Assembly: GCA_903822005.1 (NCBI GenBank)
Contig: CAIJNL010000002.1
Coordinates: 1-64,000, forward strand
Source: an uncultured Nitrospiraceae bacterium
Lineage (GTDB): Bacteria; Nitrospirota; Thermodesulfovibrionia; Thermodesulfovibrionales; Dissulfurispiraceae
Direction: 5' to 3'
Length of the DNA stretch: 64,000 bases
In this document: piece by piece, positions 44,000-52,260 of the stretch
How positions within the stretch are numbered: the stretch's first letter is position 1
How the letters are laid out: each line of letters begins with the position of its first letter
Notes under the pieces: generated by a model
Databases searched by the model: none
What the model was told of the DNA's origin: nothing
Seen by the model: only the letters and a program-made list of their open reading frames with translations
Position numbers and translations under genes: made by a program

Positions 44000-44533
44000 A
44001 TGGAAGTCATTGAAAAACCTGAACAAGGCGAACAAGTAATCACGCCGGGCGATCTGCTGGCAAACGGTGGCGGCCAGGATCAGGCCGGGGATATCGGAGC
44101 GCATGCCCCGATAGAACATATTGATCCGAGCACAATGCCAGGGGCGATTACTACAAAGCACGCACTCGCGTCATTGTCGGTTTCTTTTTTCGATGAAATG
44201 AAGTGCCGCTCCTGGTTATTACAAAACCTGCATCCGATCGGCGCGTACTGTCCGAAATGCAATGTAGAGATTAAGGACCGGTCGACGTTGTTCAACTTCT
44301 GGTGCGGCAAGCGCTGCCGATGCAAGGCCTGCGGCAAATGGTTCAGCGCGTTCAGCAAGACGGTCTTCCAGGAATGCCAGCTCGATGAGCGCAGCATATT
44401 TATCCTGGCGATACTCACTGAACTAAACCTGCACAAAGATGAAATAGCGCGAGTACTCGCTATAAATCCTGCAACGGTGCGCATATGGCAAGGAAAATTC
44501 AAGGCCATTGAGCTGACACAGGAGATCATGTAA
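44000..44533 (+). CDS. zinc-ribbon plus helix-turn-helix phage DNA-binding protein
   Basis: A 177-residue protein. Residues 1-60 are acidic and probably disordered. A zinc ribbon follows with YCPKCNVEI and RCKACGKWF, similar to the N-terminal domain of IS1595/InsA-type transposases, then a helix-turn-helix (NLHKDEIARVLAINPATVRIWQGKF) at about 140-165. There is no transposase catalytic domain, so it is probably a transcription regulator, perhaps of late genes. GGGGTGG precedes the ATG. Confidence 0.65.
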   Translation: MEVIEKPEQGEQVITPGDLLANGGGQDQAGDIGAHAPIEHIDPSTMPGAITTKHALASLSVSFFDEMKCRSWLLQNLHPIGAYCPKCNVEIKDRSTLFNFWCGKRCRCKACGKWFSAFSKTVFQECQLDERSIFILAILTELNLHKDEIARVLAINPATVRIWQGKFKAIELTQEIM

Positions 44534-44724
44534 TGGAAACAAATTTGGAAATAAATATGCCGGAATTTACGGCCCACGAATTGAATCACCTGGACGTGCT
44601 CGGCCGGACACATCCGGATTATGCCGACGCGCGCAAACTGGCCCTTTATGGAAAAGGCCTGTCTGAGAGGCAGGTCAACTGGCTCTGGGCTATAAAGCGG
44701 GACCTGGGAAGAGGAGTTATTTAA
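44533..44724 (+). CDS. small phage protein
   Basis: A 63-residue protein that overlaps the previous stop by one base (TAATG). It is helical, with a basic C-terminus (ERQVNWLWAIKRDLGRG) suggesting nucleic-acid or protein binding. No family recognised. Tight packing with both neighbours supports that it is real. Confidence 0.5.
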   Translation: METNLEINMPEFTAHELNHLDVLGRTHPDYADARKLALYGKGLSERQVNWLWAIKRDLGRGVI

Positions 44725-44725
44725 T

Positions 44726-45430
44726 ATGAGCGTCTATGACTGGCGGCTGGGTAGAACCCGATCTCTGCAGCGCTTGTGCACCCGAGCGGGCAACCAAAGA
44801 AGGAGGAGCATAGCAGTCATGAACTACGGCGAGAATGTGCTTGCTACTTTCGAATGCGAGAAACTGGTAAAACAGCTGTCATTCCGCGAGTGTATTCAGC
44901 AGCAAAAGACAGCAAATCCTTTCGAATGCAGTGTTTGCGCACGCGGCCGGAATATATACAAGCATTTTCTCGCCCTTTATAAATCCAGAAAACCGAAACA
45001 TGAGCCCACCAAACCCGAGGAGGCAGTCGAAATGGTAAAGAAAAAGTGTCCGAAATGCAGCCTGGAAGCCAGCAACAGAACAAAAGTGTGTCCCTGCGGC
45101 TATGAGTTTTACGGGGATGTTAAGCCCGTGCCATCCAAAACCGACAAACTGGCCCCGGCATCTCTTGCCCGCGCTGCCAGACAAAACGGATACGGGAAAT
45201 CCCGTCGCAGCCAGAAATTATTGTCGGGCCCTGTACCAAAGGACAAATTGCCGGATCCCAGCCTTAACGCAGTAGCCGCCCAGAGGAACATAGAGGAACA
45301 TTCAGTAGTAGTCAACCTGACTGCCTATCCCCGGGTGCTTGAGATCTTCAAGTTGCTGCCCGTGAACACAAGAGGAATTGTATTGACCGGCCTGATACAT
45401 GACCGTCTAGAGGCCATCGAGAAAGCATAG
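44726..45430 (+). CDS. phage zinc-ribbon hypothetical protein
   Basis: A 234-residue protein with two cysteine pairs in KKKCPKCSLEASNRTKVCPCGYEFYG near the middle, a small zinc ribbon, plus a second CSVCARGRN pair earlier. The C-terminal third is basic and then ends in a hydrophobic helix-rich part. GAGGAG precedes the ATG at 44726; ATG 44819 after AGGAGGA is an equally fair start, giving 203 residues. Function unknown; the ribbons suggest DNA or RNA contact. Confidence 0.55.
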   Translation: MSVYDWRLGRTRSLQRLCTRAGNQRRRSIAVMNYGENVLATFECEKLVKQLSFRECIQQQKTANPFECSVCARGRNIYKHFLALYKSRKPKHEPTKPEEAVEMVKKKCPKCSLEASNRTKVCPCGYEFYGDVKPVPSKTDKLAPASLARAARQNGYGKSRRSQKLLSGPVPKDKLPDPSLNAVAAQRNIEEHSVVVNLTAYPRVLEIFKLLPVNTRGIVLTGLIHDRLEAIEKA

Positions 45431-45476
45431 CACTAAAAATCAGCACAAATATGAACAATAGAAAGGCGGCAGTGGC

Positions 45477-45653
45477 GTGAAAGAACGGATTCCATATCTT
45501 GATTTCATAAAAGTGTTGCTTGGTCGCTACGGAATAGGCTGTGAGCTCTCATCGCCCTATTTTCTCGATAGTGCAACTTACTGTAAAGCAGCTGAAGACC
45601 AGATTGAAATGCCCAGCCTGTTTGATCTTGAGCCATTGGAGGCAGCGGTATAA
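45477..45653 (+). CDS. small phage protein
   Basis: A 58-residue protein starting at GTG 45477 after AAAGGCGG: MKERIPYLDFIKVLLGRYGI at the N-terminus, an acidic C-terminus ending in EPLEAAV. No family recognised. It fills most of the gap between the zinc-ribbon gene and the small terminase. Confidence 0.4.
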   Translation: MKERIPYLDFIKVLLGRYGIGCELSSPYFLDSATYCKAAEDQIEMPSLFDLEPLEAAV

Positions 45654-45685
45654 ATGAAATGCGAAAAGAAGGTTTCACAGGCTAA

Positions 45686-46441
45686 ATGACCGACTCCCCA
45701 AACAAAATTGATGCTGCACTGCAGCTACTGGGCGAAAATGAAGAGGCCCTGCTTCTTAATGCCATGTCACGCGCGACAACTGCTTATAAAGAAACGCCCA
45801 ACAGCGCAACACTCAAAGAATTCGCAGCGGCAAAACAGGCGCTCGAAGATTACCAGGCGCGGAAGAATGCCGTGGTTAATCCGGATGAACAGCGGTTTGG
45901 CAACCTGCTGGAGGCCCTGTCATATATTCGCTCAGAGGGATGGAAGTGCAGTAAGAGCAAGCTGTACGAAGACCAGGGCAAGATAGAACGGCAGAAAGAC
46001 GGCAATTTCCTGCGGCGCGATATCGACAAATACGCCGAAAACTTCCTGAAGAAGATCGATGCCTCAGATGGCGATACTAACGACTCCCAGGAGCTGCAGA
46101 AATGGGAAATTGCCATTGCAGAGGAGAAGCATAAAAAACTACAGCGCGAAAACGAAGTGCAGAGTGGACTCTACTTGCGGAAGACCGACGTTGAGCACAT
46201 GCTGGCCGCCCGCGCCGCCTTTTTGAAAGACAATCTCGGGCCCACGTTTATCCATAGCCGTGCCAGCGGTCTCATCACTCTTGTAAAGGGCGATCCGGAC
46301 CGCGCACCAGAGTTTATAGATGCCTGGACAAAGCATATAGACGAAATGTTTGATCTGTATTCAAAGCCCTTCCAGTTCGAGGCAGCTTATATCCCCAAGG
46401 TGGAAGACGACCTTGCTATTGAAGAGGCGGTGAAAGAATGA
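45686..46441 (+). CDS. small terminase subunit-like protein
   Basis: A 251-residue protein immediately before the large terminase, overlapping it by four bases. The middle part carries a DNA-binding helical region (ALSYIRSEGWKCSKSKLYEDQG, close to the terminase-small winged-helix), and the C-terminal part is a long helix (LQKWEIAIAEEKHKKLQRENE) typical of oligomerising small subunits. It should recognise the packaging site. Assigned by position and these features, not by a strong family match. Confidence 0.65.
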   Translation: MTDSPNKIDAALQLLGENEEALLLNAMSRATTAYKETPNSATLKEFAAAKQALEDYQARKNAVVNPDEQRFGNLLEALSYIRSEGWKCSKSKLYEDQGKIERQKDGNFLRRDIDKYAENFLKKIDASDGDTNDSQELQKWEIAIAEEKHKKLQRENEVQSGLYLRKTDVEHMLAARAAFLKDNLGPTFIHSRASGLITLVKGDPDRAPEFIDAWTKHIDEMFDLYSKPFQFEAAYIPKVEDDLAIEEAVKE

Positions 46442-48393
46442 ACACTGCCACACTATTTGATGATAGCCCTCGCCTTTTCTACCCTTTCAGGTTTTTTCCG
46501 GCCGAACGCAAGGTCTTTGCGCGTAAAGAAGACATCCCCCCGAGCGTATGGAATGAACGGAACCGCATAGTCACCATCGGCGCGCACAAGGGCCCCTGGC
46601 GCAACGAGATATCACCGCACCTGGTAAAGATCATGGATACCTGGGCGCAGCCATGGGTGCGTGAGGTCGTTATCTGCAAATCGCCGCAGACCGGCGGTAC
46701 CGAAACCATGTACTGCTGTGAGGCCTACGCAGCTGAACGGGACCCGGCCACGGTGATGTTCGTCATGCCCAGCCGGGCCGATGCTACAAAGATAGCCACT
46801 GACCGCATAATCCCCATGATCGAACAAACCCCTTGCCTGCGAGATCTCGAGACCGGCAACCCAGACGACAGCGCCTCTTTGCGCATCAAGCTCCGCAACA
46901 GCGAACTCATCTATCTGGCATGGTCCAATAGCGCCAGCGCGCTGGCAACCTTCCCCATGAAGCGCGTCTATTTTGACGAAATTAATAAATACCCCCCGTT
47001 GGTGGGTAAGGAGACGGATCCCATCACCCTGGGCGAAAAGCGCGCCCGTACATACCGATATACATATAAAATATTCAAAGTCTCCACCCCCACACGCGAA
47101 GAAGCGCCAATAACAGTCGCTATGAAGAGCGCTGATGTCCTGTATCTGAGACATGTGCCCTGCCCTTATTGCGGGGAATACCAGGAAATGACCTTTGACA
47201 GGCTCACCTGGCCGCAGGACATTGATCCAGAGACTATACAGCGCCTGTCCCTGGCACGCTATAACTGCAAGCACTGTAATAAGCCATGGACTGATTCAGA
47301 CCGCGACATGGCACTTCCCCGCGCGAACTGGATAGCAAGCAAAGGAGCTGATATAGAGCGCCCGCGCAGTGTCGCCTTTCATCTACCGAGCTTTATCTCT
47401 CCGGACGTGAGCCTGAGCGAAATAGCGGCTGCCTATCTGCGCGCAAAAAATAGCCGCGCCAAGCTCATAGACTTTTACAACGATTATCTTGCCCAGCCCT
47501 TTACCGATGACCTTGAGGGCGAGACCGTCCAGGAAGAGACCCTTTACAACCGTCGTCAGGCTTACGGGCCGAAAAACGCAGCGTGGCAGGTACCGGCTGC
47601 GGCATGCATCCTGACCTGCTTTGTCGATATTCAGGGCAACAGGCTTGAGTCTGAAGTTGTAGCCTGGGGCCCGGGCAATGAATCATGGGGTATAGAGTGC
47701 CGGATATTCCCCGGCGATCCGTCGCAAGAGCAGGTCTGGAAGGACCTGGACGAATATCTGAAGCGCGAATGGCGGCACGAAAGCGGTCTGCAGATGCGCC
47801 TCAGCATTACCGGCATCGACAGCGGCTTTAAGGCGCGCGATGCATACCGGTTTATAGGTCCCAGGCAGGCCCGCCGCATATATGCGTGTAAGGGCGTTGA
47901 CACTTACGGCAAACCGCTGCTTAGCATACCGTCTTTACAGGCCCATCGCAAGACGATAGCGAAACTCAAAAAAGTCGCCGTTATAAATATAGGCACGGTA
48001 GAGGCAAACAACACTATTTACAGCTGGATGCAGATCGAGCAACCCGGGCCAGGCTATATGCACTTTCACGAAGGATATAGCTACGACTACTTCCGGCAGA
48101 TTACCTCTGAAAGGGCCCTGGTCGAATACGACAAGGCGGGCAAGCCCCGCAGGGTATGGAGAAAGAAGCACAGAGAGGCGCCGAACGAAGCCTTAGATAT
48201 CCGCAGGGGTAACTACGCCATGCTCGAGCTGCTCAATCCAAACTGGGCGGTCCTGCAAGAGGCCTTTGCTTCTCGGGTAAAAGCACTGAAGGGCCAGAAG
48301 CCGAGCGAGACCGTTAAGCCCGATGTGGCGTCGCGGCCGGCAGTAAAGCCTGCCAAAAACAAACGTCGGGTGCTCTCGAAGGGCATAAGTTAA
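46438..48393 (+). CDS. large terminase subunit, lambda GpA family
   Basis: A 651-residue packaging motor of the GpA family. The N-terminal ATPase shows VVICKSPQTGGTETM as the Walker-A-like site and MKRVYFDEINKYP as Walker B. CxxC pairs PCPYCGE and YNCKHCNKPW form a zinc finger near 240-280, and the nuclease domain follows with LTCFVDIQGNRLE and TGIDSGFKARD. It packages DNA into proheads and cuts it. The protein ends in KRRVLSKGIS, a short motif shared with the next gene's product. Confidence 0.94.
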   Translation: MNTATLFDDSPRLFYPFRFFPAERKVFARKEDIPPSVWNERNRIVTIGAHKGPWRNEISPHLVKIMDTWAQPWVREVVICKSPQTGGTETMYCCEAYAAERDPATVMFVMPSRADATKIATDRIIPMIEQTPCLRDLETGNPDDSASLRIKLRNSELIYLAWSNSASALATFPMKRVYFDEINKYPPLVGKETDPITLGEKRARTYRYTYKIFKVSTPTREEAPITVAMKSADVLYLRHVPCPYCGEYQEMTFDRLTWPQDIDPETIQRLSLARYNCKHCNKPWTDSDRDMALPRANWIASKGADIERPRSVAFHLPSFISPDVSLSEIAAAYLRAKNSRAKLIDFYNDYLAQPFTDDLEGETVQEETLYNRRQAYGPKNAAWQVPAAACILTCFVDIQGNRLESEVVAWGPGNESWGIECRIFPGDPSQEQVWKDLDEYLKREWRHESGLQMRLSITGIDSGFKARDAYRFIGPRQARRIYACKGVDTYGKPLLSIPSLQAHRKTIAKLKKVAVINIGTVEANNTIYSWMQIEQPGPGYMHFHEGYSYDYFRQITSERALVEYDKAGKPRRVWRKKHREAPNEALDIRRGNYAMLELLNPNWAVLQEAFASRVKALKGQKPSETVKPDVASRPAVKPAKNKRRVLSKGIS

Positions 48394-48408
48394 AGGAAAA
48401 GGAGGGGA

Positions 48409-48684
48409 ATGAACATCTTACCGGTAGTGCCATTGCGCAGGACGATACCTCAGGCAGCAACAATGCTGAACGTCAGCACTCGCACCGTGCGGCGCATGCT
48501 CGAGAAGAAACAGCTGCAATGGGCCGGCAACCAGGTGCTATATGATTCAATCGTCAATTTTCTTAATACCGCAAGGCCGGCGGATGAAACAGATGCCGAT
48601 GTAGAACACAAGTTGCAGATCTCCGCCGCGCATGTACAGGCCAGGAACACCGGGAGAAGAGTGCTAAGCAGGGGAATTCAATGA
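48409..48684 (+). CDS. small helix-turn-helix phage protein
   Basis: A 91-residue protein with an excisionase/MerR-like helix-turn-helix at about 10-55 (TIPQAATMLNVSTRTVRRML and then a wing with QVLYDSIVNFL). The C-terminus reads GRRVLSRGIQ, nearly the same as the end of the terminase large subunit. It could regulate, act in excision or join the packaging complex. AGGAGGGG precedes the ATG. Confidence 0.6.
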   Translation: MNILPVVPLRRTIPQAATMLNVSTRTVRRMLEKKQLQWAGNQVLYDSIVNFLNTARPADETDADVEHKLQISAAHVQARNTGRRVLSRGIQ

Positions 48685-48697
48685 AGGAGGAATCGCA

Positions 48698-48904
48698 GTG
48701 ATTATTTGGCTTATTAAATTCTGGCAGTGCTGGATATGGCGTTTTCATGACTGGACATGCGCGGCAGCTGAGGGGATACCCGCTACACAAGAGCAATTGG
48801 ATGGAGGCATCGAGGGTTTTTATTCTTATGCAAAGATGTACTGCAAGCGCTGTGGCAAGATCAGCGATCTATCGAAGAGGCTTAAAGGAGTATCACATGG
48901 ATGA
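48698..48904 (+). CDS. small phage protein with CxxC
   Basis: A 68-residue protein beginning MIIWLIKFWQCWIWRFHDW, an aromatic-rich hydrophobic start, and ending with a CxxC knuckle in YCKRCGKISDL. It starts at GTG 48698 after AAGGAGG. It may be membrane-associated. Unknown function; overlaps the next gene by eight bases. Confidence 0.45.
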   Translation: MIIWLIKFWQCWIWRFHDWTCAAAEGIPATQEQLDGGIEGFYSYAKMYCKRCGKISDLSKRLKGVSHG

Positions 48905-49190
48905 AATACAGAAAATGGCGGTCAATGCCGCAATCGAGAAGATGCTGAAGGATGGATATCTGAGCATCTGCACTATTGACAAGATACTGAAAATGACCGG
49001 CGGCGTTCCGGACAAAAAAGACTATGAAATATTGCATATGTTGCACTGTGTCAGCTTTAAGGAAATGCAGCCTGAGCTGCTACGGGGCTTGCCTGGGATA
49101 ATGCAGCGCGTATTGAGCGCTGATGGCATCGAGTTTACTCTCGGCCCAAACTACAAACAGCAGCTCATTCCTGGAGGAATTGAGAAATGA
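48897..49190 (+). CDS. small phage hypothetical protein
   Basis: A 97-residue helical protein: MDEIQKMAVNAAIEKMLKDG followed by a possible helix-turn-helix-like segment (ICTIDKILKMTGGVPDKKDYEIL). ATG 48897 was chosen because AAAGGAG is six bases upstream. The family is not recognised. Confidence 0.5.
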   Translation: MDEIQKMAVNAAIEKMLKDGYLSICTIDKILKMTGGVPDKKDYEILHMLHCVSFKEMQPELLRGLPGIMQRVLSADGIEFTLGPNYKQQLIPGGIEK

Positions 49191-49193
49191 AAA

Positions 49194-49310
49194 TTGACAG
49201 AGCTTCTTTCATCAGTTGCTTACTTGTCGGTAACACACTTGAATATCGATATCACGGCCACAGAGCGGCCAACAGTAAAGGTTGAATTTGATGTGATTAA
49301 ATTTGACTAG
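49194..49310 (+). CDS. very small phage protein
   Basis: A 38-residue reading frame from TTG 49194 to 49310, with a beta-rich pattern in TATERPTVKVEFDVIKFD that resembles short conserved phage proteins near packaging genes. A second, 32-codon frame from ATG 49187 overlaps it; the phage-like C-terminal pattern favours the longer one. The weak start codon and missing close ribosome site keep this tentative. Confidence 0.35.
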   Translation: MTELLSSVAYLSVTHLNIDITATERPTVKVEFDVIKFD

Positions 49311-49321
49311 GCGGTGCCCAA

Positions 49322-50080
49322 ATGAAAGAACGAAGCCTTATTTATCACCCTTCAGGCCGTGCCGGTGCATACGCCAATGGCGGGTATGCAGCCAATATCT
49401 TCAAGGGGTGCACCCATGGCTGCAAGTATTGTTACGTGCCGGCATTCTGCAAGGTCGACCGAGTGGCTTTCCATGCCTCGGTCACGCCAGCGCCGAACAT
49501 GCTAAAACGCCTCGAAGCCGATATGAAGCGGATAGGCGTTGTTGATGAGCCGATATTCCTTTGCTTTACCTGCGATCCATTCTGTGCCGCCGCCCCGACG
49601 CAGTTAACGCTTGATGCCATCAAAATTATTATGGCATCCGGCAATTCAGTAAATATTCTGACCAAGGGATGGTATGTACGGCAGGATGCTATTGATCTAT
49701 TGGCAGAGAATCCGCTGAATAAGTTTGGCGTTACACTGACATTTTCTACGGAGGCATTAAGCTCGCAATGGGAGCCAAAGGCGGCAATACCTAAGAATCG
49801 CCTTTTAATATTGCGCGACGCTCATCACGCCGGGATATCCACATGGGCATCTATCGAACCTGTGATAATACCCGAACAAAGTCTGGCTATTATGGAAGAA
49901 GCCAGTCCTTACGTCGATGAATTCAAAATTGGCAAATGGAACCATGATAAGCGAGCTAATGATATCGACTGGCCTAAGTTTGTGGCTGATGCGATCGCAC
50001 TGATGGAAAAGCTCGGTAAGAAATATGTGCTCAAAGGGGATCTGCTGAAGTACAAGGCAGTAGAGGCCGCCAAGTGCTGA
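49322..50080 (+). CDS. radical SAM enzyme, SPL-like
   Basis: A 252-residue radical SAM protein. The [4Fe-4S] ligands are C30, C34 and C37 in GCTHGCKYCYVP, a pattern like spore photoproduct lyase and similar small radical SAM enzymes. Supporting marks are CFTCDPFC near 80 and LTKGWYVRQDAIDLL. Members cleave SAM to a 5-prime-deoxyadenosyl radical. It is full length for the SPL-type core only. Encoded in a phage beside a ParB-like protein and a second radical SAM enzyme, it may act on DNA, but the substrate is unknown. Confidence 0.85.
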   Translation: MKERSLIYHPSGRAGAYANGGYAANIFKGCTHGCKYCYVPAFCKVDRVAFHASVTPAPNMLKRLEADMKRIGVVDEPIFLCFTCDPFCAAAPTQLTLDAIKIIMASGNSVNILTKGWYVRQDAIDLLAENPLNKFGVTLTFSTEALSSQWEPKAAIPKNRLLILRDAHHAGISTWASIEPVIIPEQSLAIMEEASPYVDEFKIGKWNHDKRANDIDWPKFVADAIALMEKLGKKYVLKGDLLKYKAVEAAKC

Positions 50081-50295
50081 TCCAGGCCATCATTGTGGTC
50101 TGTAGTTGTATTTCTATCGGCCTGCTAAGTTCAAAGAAGCACTTCCGGTACGGCTTTATTGCCGGTGTGGTCGGACAGCCCTTTTGGATATATGAGACGC
50201 TAAGGACCGAACAGTGGGGCATGTTTATAGTCAGCCTCTGGTTTATCTGGTCCCATGCCAGGGGAATAAAAAATAATTTCAAATGGAGGATTTAA
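50074..50295 (+). CDS. small membrane protein
   Basis: A 73-residue protein with two hydrophobic helices (LIQAIIVVCSCISIGLL at the start, and FIAGVVGQPFWIYE through FIVSLWFIWSHA). GTG 50074 overlaps the end of the radical SAM gene. It looks like a holin-sized membrane protein, but its place among modification-type genes gives no clear role. Confidence 0.55.
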   Translation: MLIQAIIVVCSCISIGLLSSKKHFRYGFIAGVVGQPFWIYETLRTEQWGMFIVSLWFIWSHARGIKNNFKWRI

Positions 50296-50300
50296 AGGAT

Positions 50301-50993
50301 ATGCAGAACATAGCTGACCTTAAAAACAGCGGCGCCGACTATAATCCTCGTAAGATATCAAAAGCCGAACTTGAGCGTCTAAAAAAAGCGCTGGATGATT
50401 TTGGCGACCTCGGCGGCATCATTTTCAATCGACGCACCGGGCGCCTCGTCGGCGGACATCAGCGCATCAGCGTATTGCCTGTCGATGCTGTGATAGAAAA
50501 AACAGAACTATCTGATCGCACGCGCACCGGCACCGTCGCGCATGGATATATCATAATTGAGGGCGAACAGTACGCATATCGTGAGGTTGACTGGGACGAG
50601 ACGCGCGAGAAAGCGGCCAACATTGCAGCCAACGCGCATGGCGGAGACTGGGACAATGATAAACTTGCAGACCTGCTCAAAGAACTCAGCGATATCCCCG
50701 AGTTTGATTTCGGACTCACAGGGTTTTCGCCTATGGAATTCGAAGACCTCTTTGCTTTTGGTACTTTAGATCCATCGCCGATGAAAAAAGCATTTGAAGG
50801 CAACCGTGGCGGTAGTGATATCTCGTCCGCCGAATCACAGCCAGGCACGCCCGTTAATGAAAAATATCCTCTCACCGTAATCCTTGATCATGATGAATGG
50901 CAGGTCTGGGAGTCGGCAAAGGAGAGGGCGGGCATTCGCAATGACAAAGCAATGATCCTAAAACTCATAGAAGGAGGCGACGAACAATGTTAG
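50301..50993 (+). CDS. ParB-like nuclease-domain protein
   Basis: A 230-residue protein with a ParB N-terminal-like domain: DYNPRKISKAELERLKKALDDFG, then NRRTGRLVGGHQRISVL with the GGHQR motif, the C-motif equivalent. Such phage ParB-type proteins hydrolyse NTPs or nick DNA and are often beside methylases. ATG 50301 was chosen because GGAGG lies ten bases upstream inside an earlier in-frame ATG at 50283. It overlaps the second radical SAM gene by seven bases. Confidence 0.82.
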   Translation: MQNIADLKNSGADYNPRKISKAELERLKKALDDFGDLGGIIFNRRTGRLVGGHQRISVLPVDAVIEKTELSDRTRTGTVAHGYIIIEGEQYAYREVDWDETREKAANIAANAHGGDWDNDKLADLLKELSDIPEFDFGLTGFSPMEFEDLFAFGTLDPSPMKKAFEGNRGGSDISSAESQPGTPVNEKYPLTVILDHDEWQVWESAKERAGIRNDKAMILKLIEGGDEQC

Positions 50994-52177
50994 ATATATT
51001 TTGGGGCGGTTATTTTTTCCATCCGGCCGCGCTCGACTATTCCGGCGACACCTGCCAGAACGGCTGCGCATACTGCTTTGCAAACATTAACAAGGAATTC
51101 CGAGAGGGCAATTTAAAGGGTGCCATCAACGCATTATACAAAAAGCAGCCTGCAACATATATGGATCAGCTGCTGAGTGAAGGGTATCCCATATGCATCA
51201 GCAACCGGTCTGATGCCTTTGCCGCCAATAATATCAGGGACACGCGGGCACTGTTTACGCACCTGGCCGAGGCGAAGAACGGATTATTTATACAGACCAA
51301 GTGCGGCCCCGAGATGGAATCGCTGATAGCCATGCTCGGCGATCGCCGCGACGTTATTATCTATATCACCATCACCACAATCCGCGACGAAATATCAAAA
51401 ATCGTAGAGCCCAACGCCCTGTTGCCGGCAGAACGCCTGGCAATAGCAAAAAGACTGCATGCGGCAGGATATCTGGTACTCATAGCCGTAAACCCGCTGG
51501 ACGAAGCCTGGATGCCGCGCGAAGACCTTGAGGCGTTGACTGCGGATCTCAAAACGGCCGGGTTGAATCATATATGCCTTGAAATGCTCGACATCAAACG
51601 CAAGCGCCTGGGGACCTTGAGCGCCGGCCGCAGAAAGAGGCTACTCGACGCCGTTGACAATCTGGGCATAGCAAACCGCAACTACGTGCGCGAATGTACC
51701 CAGTATCTCATACAGCAGGGCTTCATCGTATGCAAAAAAGGCATGCCTTACCGCACCGAATTTTACAACGACATCAGCGCTCGCCTTGGTCTCACCATGC
51801 CGGTGCTGCAGGATTTTGTTAATTACTGTTTCGATACCTATGGCACATCGGCCAGGGTAATCAACTATGCGGAATTCGCAGCCGTAATCGCAAAGGCTGA
51901 TTTTTTTAAAAGGACATTTCATCAGAACACCCTGCGCGGATATCTTCTGCGGTCAGGCTTCGATACCTGGAGGGACAACAAACAGGTACACAGCCATAAA
52001 GAGCTGCTTAGCGTTATATGGAACGATCCGCGACACAAAATGGGCATCCGCAATCACAGCCTCTTCAGGGCAGTAGGCCGTGGTAAAACCGCGACCCTTG
52101 ATGAGAGCGGAAACGTGCAGTTGTACTTCGATGGCGCGCCGCATTTCGGCGGCAAAAAGGAGGTGATAGAGCTATGA
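50987..52177 (+). CDS. second radical SAM enzyme
   Basis: A 396-residue radical SAM protein with C23, C27 and C30 in CQNGCAYCF. The core barrel ends around residue 230; the last 160 residues are a further domain rich in aromatic residues (VLQDFVNYCFDTYG) of no family I recognise. It differs from the first radical SAM enzyme in size and sequence, so the pair is not a duplication. It is followed by a 12-codon frame that overlaps its stop by four bases. Confidence 0.82.
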   Translation: MLDIFWGGYFFHPAALDYSGDTCQNGCAYCFANINKEFREGNLKGAINALYKKQPATYMDQLLSEGYPICISNRSDAFAANNIRDTRALFTHLAEAKNGLFIQTKCGPEMESLIAMLGDRRDVIIYITITTIRDEISKIVEPNALLPAERLAIAKRLHAAGYLVLIAVNPLDEAWMPREDLEALTADLKTAGLNHICLEMLDIKRKRLGTLSAGRRKRLLDAVDNLGIANRNYVRECTQYLIQQGFIVCKKGMPYRTEFYNDISARLGLTMPVLQDFVNYCFDTYGTSARVINYAEFAAVIAKADFFKRTFHQNTLRGYLLRSGFDTWRDNKQVHSHKELLSVIWNDPRHKMGIRNHSLFRAVGRGKTATLDESGNVQLYFDGAPHFGGKKEVIEL

Positions 52178-52212
52178 AGAAGGGCGAATACTGGGGCGGC
52201 GAGTGGTACTAG
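52174..52212 (+). CDS. 12-codon reading frame after the radical SAM gene
   Basis: An ATG overlapping the radical SAM stop opens a frame coding MKKGEYWGGEWY, then TAG. AAAAAGGAGGTGAT, close to a perfect anti-Shine-Dalgarno match, lies ten bases upstream. It could be a tiny substrate peptide for the radical SAM enzyme, or the truncated start of a longer gene: its last 15 coding bases recur at 63615-63629 in the same frame. Too short to call a gene on sequence alone. Confidence 0.3.
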   Translation: MKKGEYWGGEWY

Positions 52213-52215
52213 CCG

Positions 52216-52244
52216 AAAAAAAGAGGCGGGGCCGTCCCCGCCTC
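52216..52244 (-). terminator. leftward intrinsic terminator
   Basis: GAGGCGGGG (52223-52231) and CCCCGCCTC (52236-52244) form a perfect nine-base stem with a four-base loop. The A-run at 52216-52222 is the T-run for leftward transcription, so it ends the ribbon-helix-helix unit. Confidence 0.85.
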
Positions 52245-52260
52245 ACCCTTGCCAGGACTC

